NCBI GenBank assembly: GCA_947253625.1
Contig: CAMYAB010000005.1
Location: 1 to 64,000, forward strand
Direction: 5' to 3'
Length of the DNA: 64,000 nt
Source of the DNA: an uncultured Porphyromonadaceae bacterium
GTDB taxonomy: Bacteria > Bacteroidota > Bacteroidia > Bacteroidales > Porphyromonadaceae
Under the pieces are notes generated by a model, which did no database searches, had not been told where the DNA came from, and saw only the letters and a list, made by a program, of their open reading frames with translations. A program made the position numbers and the translations under genes. Below, piece after piece: positions 33,474 through 42,350 of this stretch (position 1 is its first letter; each line of letters starts with the position of its first letter).

Positions 33474-33818
33474 TTAGAAATCCAGACCTGCCTTTCGAGC
33501 TGCGTCTGCGAGTTCCTTCACACGCCCATGGAATAGGTATCCATTGCGGTCAAACACAACGCTCTTCACTCCGGCATCTAGGGCCTTCTTGGCTACAGCC
33601 TCTCCGACTTGTGCGGCGATCTCTTTCTTGGGTAGCTTGTCAGCGATACCCAGAGAATCACTAGCCGCCAGAGTCTTTCCGGCTTCATCATCTATCACCT
33701 GAGCATAGATCTGCTTATTGGAGCGGAATACTGTGAGACGTGGGCGCTCCGGTGTTCCAAAAATATTTTTGCGGACGCGCTTCTTTATTTTTTGTCTTCT
33801 TTCTCTCTTCGTTAACAT
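33474..33818 (-). CDS. rplR: 50S ribosomal protein L18
   Basis: 114 residues. Binds 5S rRNA with L5. Core RPRLTVFRSNKQIYAQVIDD and C-terminal VVFDRNGYLFHGRVKELADAARKAGL are typical. Follows rplF by 27 bases. Confidence 0.98.
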   Translation of the reverse strand: MLTKRERRQKIKKRVRKNIFGTPERPRLTVFRSNKQIYAQVIDDEAGKTLAASDSLGIADKLPKKEIAAQVGEAVAKKALDAGVKSVVFDRNGYLFHGRVKELADAARKAGLDF

Positions 33819-33845
33819 AGTGCTTTGCTTTAGCTAGTGATCGAA

Positions 33846-34397
33846 TTACTTCGCAGCGGTCTTGCCCGACTTACGTCTGAGCACCTCGCCCTCAAACTTG
33901 ATTCCCTTGCCCTTATAAGGCTCCGGCTTACGTAGTGAGCGCAGCTTAGCACATACTTGACCAAGGAGTTGCTTGTCGGCACTCTCCAGCATCACCAGAG
34001 GTGCTTTGTTGCGCTCCATCTTGGTCTCCACCTTGACCTCATCAGGGAGCATCAAGTATATCGGGTGCGAAAAGCCGACAGCCAGCTCCAGTAGTTGGCC
34101 TTGGTTGGATGCTCTGAATCCGACACCCACCAGCTCCAGTGTCTTCTTGTAGCCCTCGGTGACTCCGACAACCATATTATGAACCAAGGAACGATATGTC
34201 CCGTGGTAAGCGTTGGTCTGCTTCTCATTGTTGGTGGTAACAAAGTGCAGACATCCGTCCTCTTCGTTGATCTCGATTGAGGGGTCAACCCTTTGAGTCA
34301 ACTGACCCTTGGGGCCTTTCACAGTGACTACGTGATCCTTGATAGAAACCGTAACACCGCTAGGAATTTCGATTGGTAGTTTACCTATCCTTGACAT
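33846..34397 (-). CDS. rplF: 50S ribosomal protein L6
   Basis: 183 residues, two repeated alpha/beta domains. Sits at the base of the L7/L12 stalk near the factor-binding site. Typical MSRIGKLPIEIPSGV start and C-terminal RKPEPYKGKGIKFEGE. Follows rpsH by 35 bases. Confidence 0.98.
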   Translation of the reverse strand: MSRIGKLPIEIPSGVTVSIKDHVVTVKGPKGQLTQRVDPSIEINEEDGCLHFVTTNNEKQTNAYHGTYRSLVHNMVVGVTEGYKKTLELVGVGFRASNQGQLLELAVGFSHPIYLMLPDEVKVETKMERNKAPLVMLESADKQLLGQVCAKLRSLRKPEPYKGKGIKFEGEVLRRKSGKTAAK

Positions 34398-34432
34398 GTT
34401 GTATTCTTACAAATAGTGGTTTCTAAAAAAAA

Positions 34433-34831
34433 TCAGTAGACGTAGCAAAGGACCTCACCTCCGATTCGGAGTTCGTCGGCCTCTTTATTAGTCATCACGC
34501 CACGCGAAGTGGACAGAATCGCGATACCAAGACCGTTGAGGACTCGGGGCAGGTCTTTGTGACCCACGTACTTACGGAGTCCGGGGCGCGATACGCGCTC
34601 CAGGTGCTGGATAGCGTTTTTCTTGGAGCCTTTGTCGTACTTGAGTGCGATCTTGATGCTCCCTTGAGGATTCTCGCCATCCACGAACATGTAGTTCAGG
34701 ATGTAGCCTTTCTCAAAAAGGATCTTGGTCATCTCCTTTTTGATGTTGCTGGCAGGAATCTCTACGACACGGTGATTGGCCATGATGGCATTACGGACCC
34801 GCGTCAGGTAATCTGCTATAGGATCTGTCAT
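34433..34831 (-). CDS. rpsH: 30S ribosomal protein S8
   Basis: 132 residues. Binds the central domain of 16S rRNA and, in E. coli, represses the spc operon. Typical MTDPIADYLTRVRNAIMA start and C-terminal STSRGVMTNKEAD. Here it is the first gene after a 760-bp gap from rpsN and has its own promoter-like box (35012-35019), with a leader of about 180 nt in which the motif CGAGCATC occurs twice. Confidence 0.98.
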   Translation of the reverse strand: MTDPIADYLTRVRNAIMANHRVVEIPASNIKKEMTKILFEKGYILNYMFVDGENPQGSIKIALKYDKGSKKNAIQHLERVSRPGLRKYVGHKDLPRVLNGLGIAILSTSRGVMTNKEADELRIGGEVLCYVY

Positions 34832-35011
34832 AAAAATGTTGATTAAATTGTTCTGCCGACCACCCGAGCATCAGCTCCCAAAAGACCGACAGATAATATT
34901 TAAATACTATACTCGAGCATCCGCTATGCCTTACGCCACAAGGGCTCATCAGCATTTGCAGACCTCGGTCGCTGTATCGGCACCGGCTATACCGATACCA
35001 AAACTGCAGTG

Positions 35012-35019
35012 CAAAGGTA
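35012..35019 (-). promoter_or_regulatory. Putative -7 box (TACCTTTG) of the rpsH transcript
   Basis: Exact TAnnTTTG match on the minus strand, followed upstream by an A/T-rich stretch. It would start transcription about 175 bases before rpsH. A -33 TTTG is not clear. Confidence 0.65.
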
Positions 35020-35189
35020 AATAAAATTGTCCAACTCTCCTAATAAGTTGAAGATCTGCACTTCCAAAAAAGGGATTTTTCTGCCAAAGTGAGCTTCTTT
35101 TTCGTTGCGCTGATCTTCCGAGGTGTGTTCGTCACACAAAAATAGCGGGCAGCGTCCGAGCAAAACGACAAAATTACCGCTTCTCAAAA

Positions 35190-35278
35190 TTTATACCCGT
35201 GAAAACGTTTGCTTCTATCCGTGAAAAGTTTTGCTTTAATCCGTGAAACCTTTCGCTTCTATCCGTGAAACTCAAGGT
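35190..35278 (-). repeat. 22-bp-period repeat array 4 (four units, one degenerate)
   Basis: On the plus strand CTTCTATCC-type cores start at 35212, 35234 (one base changed: CTTTAATCC) and 35256, with a degenerate unit at 35190 (TTTATACCCGTGAAA). Period 22. Minus-strand left flank GACCTTGAG, like arrays 1 and 2. It lies between a terminator and a promoter inside the spc operon gap. Confidence 0.88.
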
Positions 35279-35396
35279 CTCGTGCAATTAGGTGGGCATC
35301 AATGGGTTGCAGGGGATTTTTTTCAGGGTCGGAAATCGCCTGTTTTTCCCTATTGAGATTGGCCAAAAGGGGCCTTGTCAGGGGGGGGATAAAAGC

Positions 35397-35448
35397 AAAA
35401 AAGTTTACCCCTTTGGGTCGTCACTGACGACACATGGGATAAACTTTT
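35397..35448 (-). terminator. Terminator after rpsN
   Basis: AAAAGTTTA/TAAACTTTT outer arms with an inner GTCGTCA/TGACGAC stem; on the minus strand the stem is followed by TTTTTTGCTTTT. It would end the S10-spc transcript 140 bases after rpsN. Confidence 0.75.
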
Positions 35449-35560
35449 CAGGCCTTTGTTGTTGCCTTGGTGTGCACCTGGCAGATATGAGTGGGGACAT
35501 GAGGCTGCCTGGTCACATAGACCTAGGTAGATCCCCCGTCTCAGATCTTGCTCGGTAGTG

Positions 35561-35586
35561 TTCGGTGGAGGGAACCCTCCACCGAA
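35561..35586. repeat. Strong hairpin directly after rpsN
   Basis: TTCGGTGGAGGG and CCCTCCACCGAA (12-bp perfect arms), 5 bases after the rpsN stop. There is no T-tract on the minus strand, so it is more likely a 3'-end stabilising or processing stem placed before the true terminator. Confidence 0.7.
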
Positions 35587-35591
35587 ACATT

Positions 35592-35861
35592 TTACCAGCT
35601 GGCTTTTTTGACTCCGGGGATCAGCCCCTTGGATGCCATCTCTCTAAACTGTATGCGTGACAAGCCAAACAGACGCATGTACCCTCTCGGGCGTCCGGTG
35701 ACATTGCAACGGTTGTGCAAGCGCACAGGGCTGGCGTTTTTGGGTAGCTTCTGCAGACCTTCGTAGTCGCCTTCGGCCTTGAGCTGAGCACGCTTGGCGG
35801 CGTATTTTGCCACAAGCCTCTCGCGTTTGCGCTCACGCGCTTTCATTGATTCTTTTGCCAT
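35592..35861 (-). CDS. rpsN: 30S ribosomal protein S14
   Basis: 89 residues, the long zinc-free form (no CxxC pairs; a single Cys in HNRCNVTGRPRGY). Head protein close to the A-site. It follows rplE by 23 bases and is the last gene of its transcript here, because a terminator and a 760-bp gap follow. Confidence 0.98.
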   Translation of the reverse strand: MAKESMKARERKRERLVAKYAAKRAQLKAEGDYEGLQKLPKNASPVRLHNRCNVTGRPRGYMRLFGLSRIQFREMASKGLIPGVKKASW

Positions 35862-35884
35862 TGTATCTGTGTGTATGCTATTAT

Positions 35885-36436
35885 TTAGTTCTTCTTCTGA
35901 AATGGTAGACCAAACTCACGCAGGAGTGCATATCCCTCTTCGTCGGTATTTGCTGAGGTGACGAATGTGATATTCATACCCATGATCTTGGTGATCGAGT
36001 CTAGGTTGATCTCGGGGAAGATGATCTGCTCTTGGATGCCGAGTGTGTAGTTGCCTCGTCCGTCAAAATCGCTCTTGATACCCTTGAAGTCGCGGATACG
36101 TGGGAGTGCGATACGGATGAGACGCTCCAAAAACTCGTACATTCTCTCGCGTCTAAGGGTGACCATGACACCGATGGGCATACCCTTACGGAGCTTGAAG
36201 TTGCTGATATCCTTTTTGGAGGTGCGTACGATGGGCTTCTGACCTGTGATGAGCGCCAGCTCCTTGGAAGCCACTTCGATGAGCTTTTTGTCAGCTGTTG
36301 CAGCGCCGATACCTTGGTTGATGACGATCTTCTCGAGTACGGGCACCTGCATGGGTGTCGTGTACCCAAACTCTTTCATCAGGGCCGGTACGATGCGCTC
36401 CTTGTAGTCTTTTTTTGTGCTATTTTCTCTTGACAT
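35885..36436 (-). CDS. rplE: 50S ribosomal protein L5
   Basis: 183 residues. Binds 5S rRNA and P-site tRNA in the central protuberance. Typical KIVINQGIGAATADKKL, GQKPIVRTSKKDISNFKLRKG and LPRIRDFKG. Follows rplX by 93 bases. Confidence 0.98.
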   Translation of the reverse strand: MSRENSTKKDYKERIVPALMKEFGYTTPMQVPVLEKIVINQGIGAATADKKLIEVASKELALITGQKPIVRTSKKDISNFKLRKGMPIGVMVTLRRERMYEFLERLIRIALPRIRDFKGIKSDFDGRGNYTLGIQEQIIFPEINLDSITKIMGMNITFVTSANTDEEGYALLREFGLPFQKKN

Positions 36437-36529
36437 GTTGTTTGTCGTCGTCTCTTAATGTGTGGGGGATTAAATCTGGGATGGCTTGTCCATGGTGGTC
36501 AAGCATCTCTCCTTACCTACCAAGAGTGG

Positions 36530-36844
36530 TTAGAGCTTATTTCCACTTACTGACACACGCTCGAGCTTCCCGGCTTCGTTCAGTTGTCTCCTCACGCGTG
36601 TAGGCTTTTTAGTGACTGGGTCTACGGGGTTGAGGTTGCTGACGTGGATGGGGGCTTCTTGCTTGATCATACCTCCTTGTGGATGCTTGGCACTTGGCTT
36701 GGTGCGACGAGTGACGATATTGCATCCCTCGACGATAGCTCTCTCGTTCTTGGTGTCCATCATCAAGACCCGTCCGGTCTTGCCTTTGTACTTACCGGCG
36801 TTGACAAATACGATGTCGCCTTTCTTTATATGAAACTTTCTCAT
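36530..36844 (-). CDS. rplX: 50S ribosomal protein L24
   Basis: 104 residues, KOW/SH3-like domain: KGDIVFVNAGKYKGKTGRVL. One of the two assembly initiators of the 50S subunit and lies at the exit tunnel. Follows rplN by 72 bases. Confidence 0.98.
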   Translation of the reverse strand: MRKFHIKKGDIVFVNAGKYKGKTGRVLMMDTKNERAIVEGCNIVTRRTKPSAKHPQGGMIKQEAPIHVSNLNPVDPVTKKPTRVRRQLNEAGKLERVSVSGNKL

Positions 36845-36916
36845 ATGATCTGTTGGTTTGTTACCACTCCGGATCGGGCTCTGTGTGAGTGATCCATCGC
36901 AGTAGTGTGACTATAC

Positions 36917-37282
36917 TTATAGCACCTCGGGAGCTAGTGAGACAATCTTCATATTCACGGCACGTACTTCACGAGCAACCGGGCCAAAGATACGTGTGGC
37001 ACGTATCTCTCCGGAGTTGTTTAGGAGGACGCATGCGTTGTCGTCAAAGCGGATGTAGGAGCCGTCTGCTCTGCGGATCTCTTTTTTTGTACGGACAATG
37101 ATAGCTTTGGTCACTGCTCCTTTTTTGATGTCACTGCTGGGGATCGTGCTCTTGACACTCACCACAATGATATCGCCAATGGAAGCGTACCTCCGGCGAG
37201 TACCGCCAAGCACCCTGATGCAGAGGACTTCGCGAGCACCGCTGTTGTCAGCTACCGCTAGCCTTGATTCTTGCTGTATCAT
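36917..37282 (-). CDS. rplN: 50S ribosomal protein L14
   Basis: 121 residues, five-stranded barrel; contacts 16S helix 44 and forms an intersubunit bridge. Typical MIQQESRLAVADNSGARE start and FGPVAREVRAVNMKIVSLAPEVL end. Follows rpsQ by 30 bases. Confidence 0.98.
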   Translation of the reverse strand: MIQQESRLAVADNSGAREVLCIRVLGGTRRRYASIGDIIVVSVKSTIPSSDIKKGAVTKAIIVRTKKEIRRADGSYIRFDDNACVLLNNSGEIRATRIFGPVAREVRAVNMKIVSLAPEVL

Positions 37283-37312
37283 ATCTCTGTATACTTATAC
37301 GTCTATATTGAA

Positions 37313-37570
37313 TTACTTTGCCTTCTCGACAATCTGCAGCAGTCTCCAGCGTTTGGTGCGACTCAGAGGACGAGTCTCCATGATACGTACGGTATCGCCT
37401 TCGTTGCACTCGTTGTTTTCATCATGAGCGTGAAACTTCTTTGTCTTGCTCACGAATTTCCCATAGATCGGGTGCTTCTCTTTCCACTGCACAGCGACTA
37501 CGATGGATTTGTCCATCTTGTTGCTGACAACGACGCCCTGCCTTACTTTTCTCAAATTTCTTTCTTCCAT
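37313..37570 (-). CDS. rpsQ: 30S ribosomal protein S17
   Basis: 85 residues, OB fold; primary 16S rRNA binder. Typical RQGVVVSNKMDKSIVV and YGKFVSKTKKFHAHDE. Follows rpmC by 14 bases. Confidence 0.98.
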   Translation of the reverse strand: MEERNLRKVRQGVVVSNKMDKSIVVAVQWKEKHPIYGKFVSKTKKFHAHDENNECNEGDTVRIMETRPLSRTKRWRLLQIVEKAK

Positions 37571-37584
37571 TTTCAGAGCGGATA

Positions 37585-37788
37585 TTATTCGTTATTGTTT
37601 TGTGATTGCTTCTCGCGACGCACAGTCATGAGGCGCGCAATTAGCTTGCGCTGCTCAGTGAGGGTGCTCGGCTTATCCAGGGGATTTACCCTGTGATTCA
37701 TGCGCATACGTACATAGGAGGCGGTTTCGGCCTCGATGCGTTGGTTGAGTTCCTCAATGGTGAGGTCACGTAGTTCTTTTGTCTTCAT
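37585..37788 (-). CDS. rpmC: 50S ribosomal protein L29
   Basis: 67 residues, two-helix protein at the exit tunnel, docking site for trigger factor and SRP with L23. MKTKELRDLTIEELNQRI start is typical. Follows rplP by 58 bases. Confidence 0.97.
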   Translation of the reverse strand: MKTKELRDLTIEELNQRIEAETASYVRMRMNHRVNPLDKPSTLTEQRKLIARLMTVRREKQSQNNNE

Positions 37789-37846
37789 GCTGACTTATCT
37801 TATCGATAGCTAGGTTTATTTTTCACTCAGAAAGCAAGGTGTCTGC

Positions 37847-38269
37847 TTACTTCATTTCGTAGTCACGACGGACAACGAACCGGGTTGTGACCGGCAACTT
37901 CTGAGCGGCAAGCCTAAGGGCCTCTTTGGCCACTTCATAGGAGACTCCCTCTACCTCAAAGAGCATGCGACCGGGTGTCACCGGGGCAACAAACCCTTCC
38001 GGGTTACCTTTACCCTTACCCATACGTACGTCTGCAGGCTTAGCAGTGATGGGCTTATCGGGGAAAATCCGGACCCAAACCTGACCCTGACGTTGCATGT
38101 AACGTGTTACTGCCACACGAGCCGCCTCTATTTGGCTACCGGTGATCCACTTTGTCTGGAGAGACTTTATGCCAAACGACCCAAATGCAAGTTGGTTACC
38201 GCGCTGAGCAATACCCTTGGAGCGGCCCTTCTGCATTCTTCTAAATTTGGTTTTCTTTGGTTGTAACAT
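37847..38269 (-). CDS. rplP: 50S ribosomal protein L16
   Basis: 140 residues. Located near the A-site tRNA elbow. Typical MLQPKKTKFRRMQKGR start, GSQIEAARVAVTRYMQRQG and RMGKGKGNPEGFVAPV. Follows rpsC by 106 bases. Confidence 0.98.
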   Translation of the reverse strand: MLQPKKTKFRRMQKGRSKGIAQRGNQLAFGSFGIKSLQTKWITGSQIEAARVAVTRYMQRQGQVWVRIFPDKPITAKPADVRMGKGKGNPEGFVAPVTPGRMLFEVEGVSYEVAKEALRLAAQKLPVTTRFVVRRDYEMK

Positions 38270-38375
38270 TGCTTATCTGCACATTATATACCACGATGCA
38301 CTATATGACTGTCTCTGCTTGGCAGGTGTGTCGGGCGTGCGACCATGGCACTTGGTTTCGTTTTTTACAAAATAC

Positions 38376-39113
38376 TTAGCGACGACCTCCACGACGTCCG
38401 CCACGGCGACCGCCACGGGCGTTGTTTTGGGGGCGACGACCGCCCATGTCACGCTGCTGGCTGAAGTCGGGCGCAAGATCACGCTTGCCATAGACCTCAC
38501 CACGCATCACCCAAACCTTTACACCGATGAGGCCCACCTTGGTGAGAGCACCCTCAAGTGCATAGTCGATGTCTGCACGGAATGTGTGAAGGGGTGTACG
38601 TCCCTCCTTGAACATCTCGCTTCGTGCCATTTCAGCTCCGTTGAGTCGTCCGCTCAGCAGTACTTTGATTCCCTCTGCAGAGGAGCGCATGGCGTTGGAG
38701 ATGGCGAGCTTTACGGCGCGACGATAGTTCATACGACCCTCGAGCTGACGAGCGATGCTGTCCGCAACGATGGTGGCGTCGACATCGGGGTTGCGTATCT
38801 CAAAGATGTTGATCTGCACCTCCTTGTCGGTGATCTTTTTGAGCTCTTCCTTGAGCTTGTCGACCTCTGCGCCTCCGCGGCCAATGATGTAGCCGGGGCG
38901 TGCGGTGCAGATTGTGATCGTAACCAGCTTGAGTGTCCGCTCTATAACAATCCTGGATACACTTGCTTTTTCCAACCTAGCTTGTAGATAGGTACGGAGT
39001 TTGTGATCCTCGAGGAGGGTATCGGCAAAGTTTTCTTTTTTACCGAACCAATTGGAATCCCATCCGCGGATAATGCCTAAGCGATTGCTTATTGGATTTG
39101 TCTTTTGTCCCAT
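38376..39113 (-). CDS. rpsC: 30S ribosomal protein S3
   Basis: 245 residues. KH domain and S3 C-terminal domain at the mRNA entry tunnel (helicase activity with S4/S5). Typical MGQKTNPISNRLG, GYIIGRGGAEVDKLKEEL. The C-terminus is a repetitive basic run built of RGG/RR units after PQNNA, encoded by a short GC-rich tandem sequence. Follows rplV by 8 bases. Confidence 0.98.
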   Translation of the reverse strand: MGQKTNPISNRLGIIRGWDSNWFGKKENFADTLLEDHKLRTYLQARLEKASVSRIVIERTLKLVTITICTARPGYIIGRGGAEVDKLKEELKKITDKEVQINIFEIRNPDVDATIVADSIARQLEGRMNYRRAVKLAISNAMRSSAEGIKVLLSGRLNGAEMARSEMFKEGRTPLHTFRADIDYALEGALTKVGLIGVKVWVMRGEVYGKRDLAPDFSQQRDMGGRRPQNNARGGRRGGRRGGRR

Positions 39114-39121
39114 CTGAAAAA

Positions 39122-39529
39122 TTAGTTGTTTTTAGCGTCCTTCTTGGTATCCACGAAAATCGTGACATGATTGCTTCTCTTCCGAATCCTCGCGCCTCTT
39201 CCCTGGGCACGCGGACGCATACGCTTGAGTGTTACGCCCTCGTCTACAAAGATTTTGGAAACGAACAACTCACCTTCCTCTGCACGTCTTTCATTCTTTT
39301 GCTCCCAGTTGGCGATAGCCGAGCGGAGTGTCTTCTCTACGGGACGTGCCGCATTCTTGCTCGAAAATCTCAGGACTCCTAGAGCTTGATTGACCTCCAT
39401 ACCGCGTACCATATCAGCCACCAGGCGCATCTTGCGTGGTGAAGAGGGGATATTCGTGAGCTTGGCAAAGTATTGTGTTGTCCTAGCTTCTTTGCGAGCA
39501 TTTGCGGACATCTTTTTTCTTCGACCCAT
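39122..39529 (-). CDS. rplV: 50S ribosomal protein L22
   Basis: 135 residues. Its beta hairpin lines the exit tunnel next to L4. Typical IPSSPRKMRLVADMVRG and the hairpin segment TLKRMRPRAQGRGARIRKRSNH. Slightly extended N-terminus (MGRRKKMSANARKEART). Follows rpsS by 60 bases. Confidence 0.98.
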   Translation of the reverse strand: MGRRKKMSANARKEARTTQYFAKLTNIPSSPRKMRLVADMVRGMEVNQALGVLRFSSKNAARPVEKTLRSAIANWEQKNERRAEEGELFVSKIFVDEGVTLKRMRPRAQGRGARIRKRSNHVTIFVDTKKDAKNN

Positions 39530-39589
39530 ATTCTCTACTATTTATTCTCTATTCTTACTAATGATTATCTTCCGTACAGTAGCGGAGTA

Positions 39590-39856
39590 TTACTTACGGT
39601 TGCCACTGTGACCACGGAAGGTACGCGTTGGCGCAAACTCTCCGAGCTTGTGTCCCACCATGTTTTCAGTAATAAACACAGGGATAAACTTATTCCCGTT
39701 GTGTACAGCAATTGTGTGACCCACAAAGTCAGGCGAGATCATCGAGGCACGACTCCAAGTCTTCACGACACTCTTCTTGCCACTTTCGTTCATGGCAAGC
39801 ACTCGCTTCTCCAACTTTAGGTCTATATACGGTCCTTTCTTTAGTGATCGGCTCAT
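39590..39856 (-). CDS. rpsS: 30S ribosomal protein S19
   Basis: 88 residues. Head protein that contacts the 50S subunit and P-site tRNA with S13. MSRSLKKGPYIDLKLEKRV and FVGHTIAVHNGNKFIPV are typical. Follows rplB by 35 bases. Confidence 0.98.
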   Translation of the reverse strand: MSRSLKKGPYIDLKLEKRVLAMNESGKKSVVKTWSRASMISPDFVGHTIAVHNGNKFIPVFITENMVGHKLGEFAPTRTFRGHSGNRK

Positions 39857-39891
39857 AATATTTATCTGACTCTATATGTTTTCAGTATCTG

Positions 39892-40728
39892 TTATTTGCG
39901 CTTCTTTTTGGTCGCTCTCTCTATGATGTACTTAGAGGAGTGTTTCTTAGGAGCACGTGTCTTCAAGCCCTTAGCATATAGGCCAGTACGGCTTCTTGGG
40001 TGACCTCCGGACGCACGTCCTTCGCCACCACCCATTGGGTGATCCACTGGGTTCATCACGACACCACGGTTGTGAGGACGACGACCAAGCCAACGCGAAC
40101 GACCGGCCTTTCCACTCTGCTCGAGGGCATGGTCTGAGTTGCCGACACTGCCCACGGTTGCCTTGCAACCACTAAAGATACGGCGGGTCTCACCGGAGGG
40201 CATCTTGACCACCACATAGTTGCCTTCGCGCGAAGTCAGCTGTGCAAAAACACCTGCTGAGCGGACGAGCTTGGCTCCCTGTCCGGGACGTAGCTCTATG
40301 TTGTGTACGACCGTACCGACCGGCATTTTGCCGAGAGGAAGACAGTTACCCAAGTCGGGAGCAACATTCTCACCGGAGATCACCTGCTGTCCCACTTTCA
40401 GTCCATCGGGTGCCAGGATGTATGTTTTCTCACCGTCTGCATAGTAGAGAAGCGCGATGCGCGCCGAGCGATTGGGATCGTACTCTATGGCCTTTACTGT
40501 AGCCGGCACACCGTCCTTTTTCCTCTTGAAGTCGATGAGACGAAGACGTTGCTTGTGGCCACCGCCGATGTAGCGGACAGTCATCTTACCTGTGTTATTG
40601 CGGCCACCGGTCTTGCGCTTACCTACTACGAGAGACTTTTCTGGTGCACTTGCTGTGACGGTCTCAAATGTACCAATAATCTTATGTCTTTGGCCCGGAG
40701 TCGTGGGCTTTAGTTTCTTAATTGCCAT
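39892..40728 (-). CDS. rplB: 50S ribosomal protein L2
   Basis: 278 residues. Essential for subunit joining and peptidyl transfer. Typical RRIFSGCKATVGSVGN and the C-terminal VVMNPVDHPMGGGEGRASGG containing the conserved His. Follows rplW by 8 bases. Confidence 0.98.
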   Translation of the reverse strand: MAIKKLKPTTPGQRHKIIGTFETVTASAPEKSLVVGKRKTGGRNNTGKMTVRYIGGGHKQRLRLIDFKRKKDGVPATVKAIEYDPNRSARIALLYYADGEKTYILAPDGLKVGQQVISGENVAPDLGNCLPLGKMPVGTVVHNIELRPGQGAKLVRSAGVFAQLTSREGNYVVVKMPSGETRRIFSGCKATVGSVGNSDHALEQSGKAGRSRWLGRRPHNRGVVMNPVDHPMGGGEGRASGGHPRSRTGLYAKGLKTRAPKKHSSKYIIERATKKKRK

Positions 40729-40736
40729 GTCTTTGC

Positions 40737-41030
40737 TTAGATATTGCTAAAGAAGTCAATGGTCTGACCCTCTGCTAGTGTTACAATAGCTTTCTTGAAC
40801 GCAGGCTTCTTCCCTTGGATGAGACCACCGCGGGTATAACGAGAGCTTCGCTTTCCGTCGTACCGCATGGTGTTCACCTGTGTCACTTTCACGCCGTACA
40901 TCTTCTCGACCGCTTGTGCTATCTCAATCTTAGTAGCAGAAGGGACAACCTTGAAGCCATACCTATTGGACATGGTCTCGGTGATGTCGGACATCTTTTC
41001 TGTAATGATTGGTGCTATTAGAGTTTTCAT
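40737..41030 (-). CDS. rplW: 50S ribosomal protein L23
   Basis: 97 residues. At the tunnel exit; binds trigger factor and SRP. APIITEKMSDITE and KMYGVKVTQVNTMRY are typical. Follows rplD by 12 bases. Confidence 0.97.
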   Translation of the reverse strand: MKTLIAPIITEKMSDITETMSNRYGFKVVPSATKIEIAQAVEKMYGVKVTQVNTMRYDGKRSSRYTRGGLIQGKKPAFKKAIVTLAEGQTIDFFSNI

Positions 41031-41042
41031 TATTACTGCTCG

Positions 41043-41672
41043 TTATGCGTTGAGTACGTCGGTTAGCCGCTTGAGGCTGCTTTCTGTCAAAACAACCTTC
41101 TGTGCATTCAGGATACGGTAGGTATTGGCCTGGCATGCAGGAGCGAAGGTCACGGTCTTGAGGTTGCGTCCACTCAGCAGGGTGTTCTTATCCGCATTCT
41201 CCAGCAAGAAAAGACTCTTGCAGTCAGCGATATTCAGGCCCTTGAGGATGTTCTTGAATTCTTTCGTCTTGGGGGCATCCATAGCGAAGTCCTCCAGTAC
41301 GATGATTCCATTTTCCTTTGCACGAAGGCTCAAAGCGGATATACGTGCCAGGCGCTTCACTTTTTTATTGAGCTTGAAGGAGTAGTCTCTTGGCTTAGGG
41401 CCAAACACAGTACCACCGCCCTTCAGTAGCGGGCTCTTAATATCACCACGGCGTGCGCCACCGGTACCCTTCTGACGGAAGAGTTTTCGGGTGCTAAATG
41501 CCACTTCGCTTCTCTCCTTGGTCTTGGCTGTACCCTGGCGTCTGTTGGCCAAGTGTTGCTTCACGTCCAGATACATCACGTGCTCGTTTGGCTCGATCGC
41601 AAAGATAGAGTCTTCCAGAGTCACGGTACGTCCGGTCTCTTCGCCCTTTATATTGAGTACTTTTACTTCCAT
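41043..41672 (-). CDS. rplD: 50S ribosomal protein L4
   Basis: 209 residues. Globular part plus a long loop lining the tunnel (QKGTGGARRGDIKSP). Acts as S10 operon repressor in gamma-proteobacteria; not known here. Follows rplC by 8 bases. Confidence 0.98.
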   Translation of the reverse strand: MEVKVLNIKGEETGRTVTLEDSIFAIEPNEHVMYLDVKQHLANRRQGTAKTKERSEVAFSTRKLFRQKGTGGARRGDIKSPLLKGGGTVFGPKPRDYSFKLNKKVKRLARISALSLRAKENGIIVLEDFAMDAPKTKEFKNILKGLNIADCKSLFLLENADKNTLLSGRNLKTVTFAPACQANTYRILNAQKVVLTESSLKRLTDVLNA

Positions 41673-41680
41673 TTTATTAC

Positions 41681-42298
41681 TTAGTCTTCAATTAATAAGA
41701 TGGCTCCCTTTGCACCGGGTACACTTCCTTTCACGAGAAGCACATTGTGCTCAGGCATTACTTTCATCACCTCGAGGTTTTGGACAGTCACTCTGCGGTT
41801 GCCGTGCTGTCCGGCCATTCTGAGGCCCTTGAATAGCTTTGAGGGGGTTGAGCTGGCGCCCACAGATCCGGGGGCTCTCAGGCGGTTCTTCTGACCGTGA
41901 GTGGTCTGCCCTACTCCCGCAAATCCGTGACGCTTCACTACGCCCTGGAAGCCCTTACCTTTGCTGACACCTACTACATCTACGTAGTGGCTGTTTTCAA
42001 AAAGCCCAACGGTCAGCTCGTCACCAAGCTTGTAGTCTTCTTTGAAAGACTTGAACTCGGCCAAGTGTCTCTTAGGTGTTACGCCTGCTTTCTTGAAGTG
42101 ACCCTGTAGAGGTTGGGTGGTATGCTTCTCTTTTTTGTCCTCAAAGCCCACCTGAACGGCGTTGTAGCCGTCAGTCTCTACCGTCTTAACCTGCGTAACC
42201 ACACAAGGACCTACTTCGATAACAGTGCATGGAATGTTCTTTCCCTCGGCACTGAATACGGATGTCATTCCGATTTTCTTTCCTATTAATCCTGGCAT
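41681..42298 (-). CDS. rplC: 50S ribosomal protein L3
   Basis: 205 residues. Assembly initiator near the peptidyl-transferase centre. MPGLIGKKIGMTSVF start, and the conserved loop GVVKRHGFAGVGQTTHGQKNR with the modified-Gln region. Follows rpsJ by 52 bases. Confidence 0.98.
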   Translation of the reverse strand: MPGLIGKKIGMTSVFSAEGKNIPCTVIEVGPCVVTQVKTVETDGYNAVQVGFEDKKEKHTTQPLQGHFKKAGVTPKRHLAEFKSFKEDYKLGDELTVGLFENSHYVDVVGVSKGKGFQGVVKRHGFAGVGQTTHGQKNRLRAPGSVGASSTPSKLFKGLRMAGQHGNRRVTVQNLEVMKVMPEHNVLLVKGSVPGAKGAILLIED

Positions 42299-42350
42299 TT
42301 CAGTCTTAACGTCTTAGTTCGTTTATCTATTACACTATCTCGGACACTTA

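Larger units (their letters stand above)
34832..35591. other. 760-bp gap splitting the spc ribosomal operon
   Basis: Between rpsN and rpsH, normally adjacent genes. Read along the minus strand from rpsN: a strong stem (35561-35586), a terminator (35397-35448), the 22-bp array (35190-35278), a promoter box (35012-35019), then the rpsH leader. There is no convincing ORF. Confidence 0.8.
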
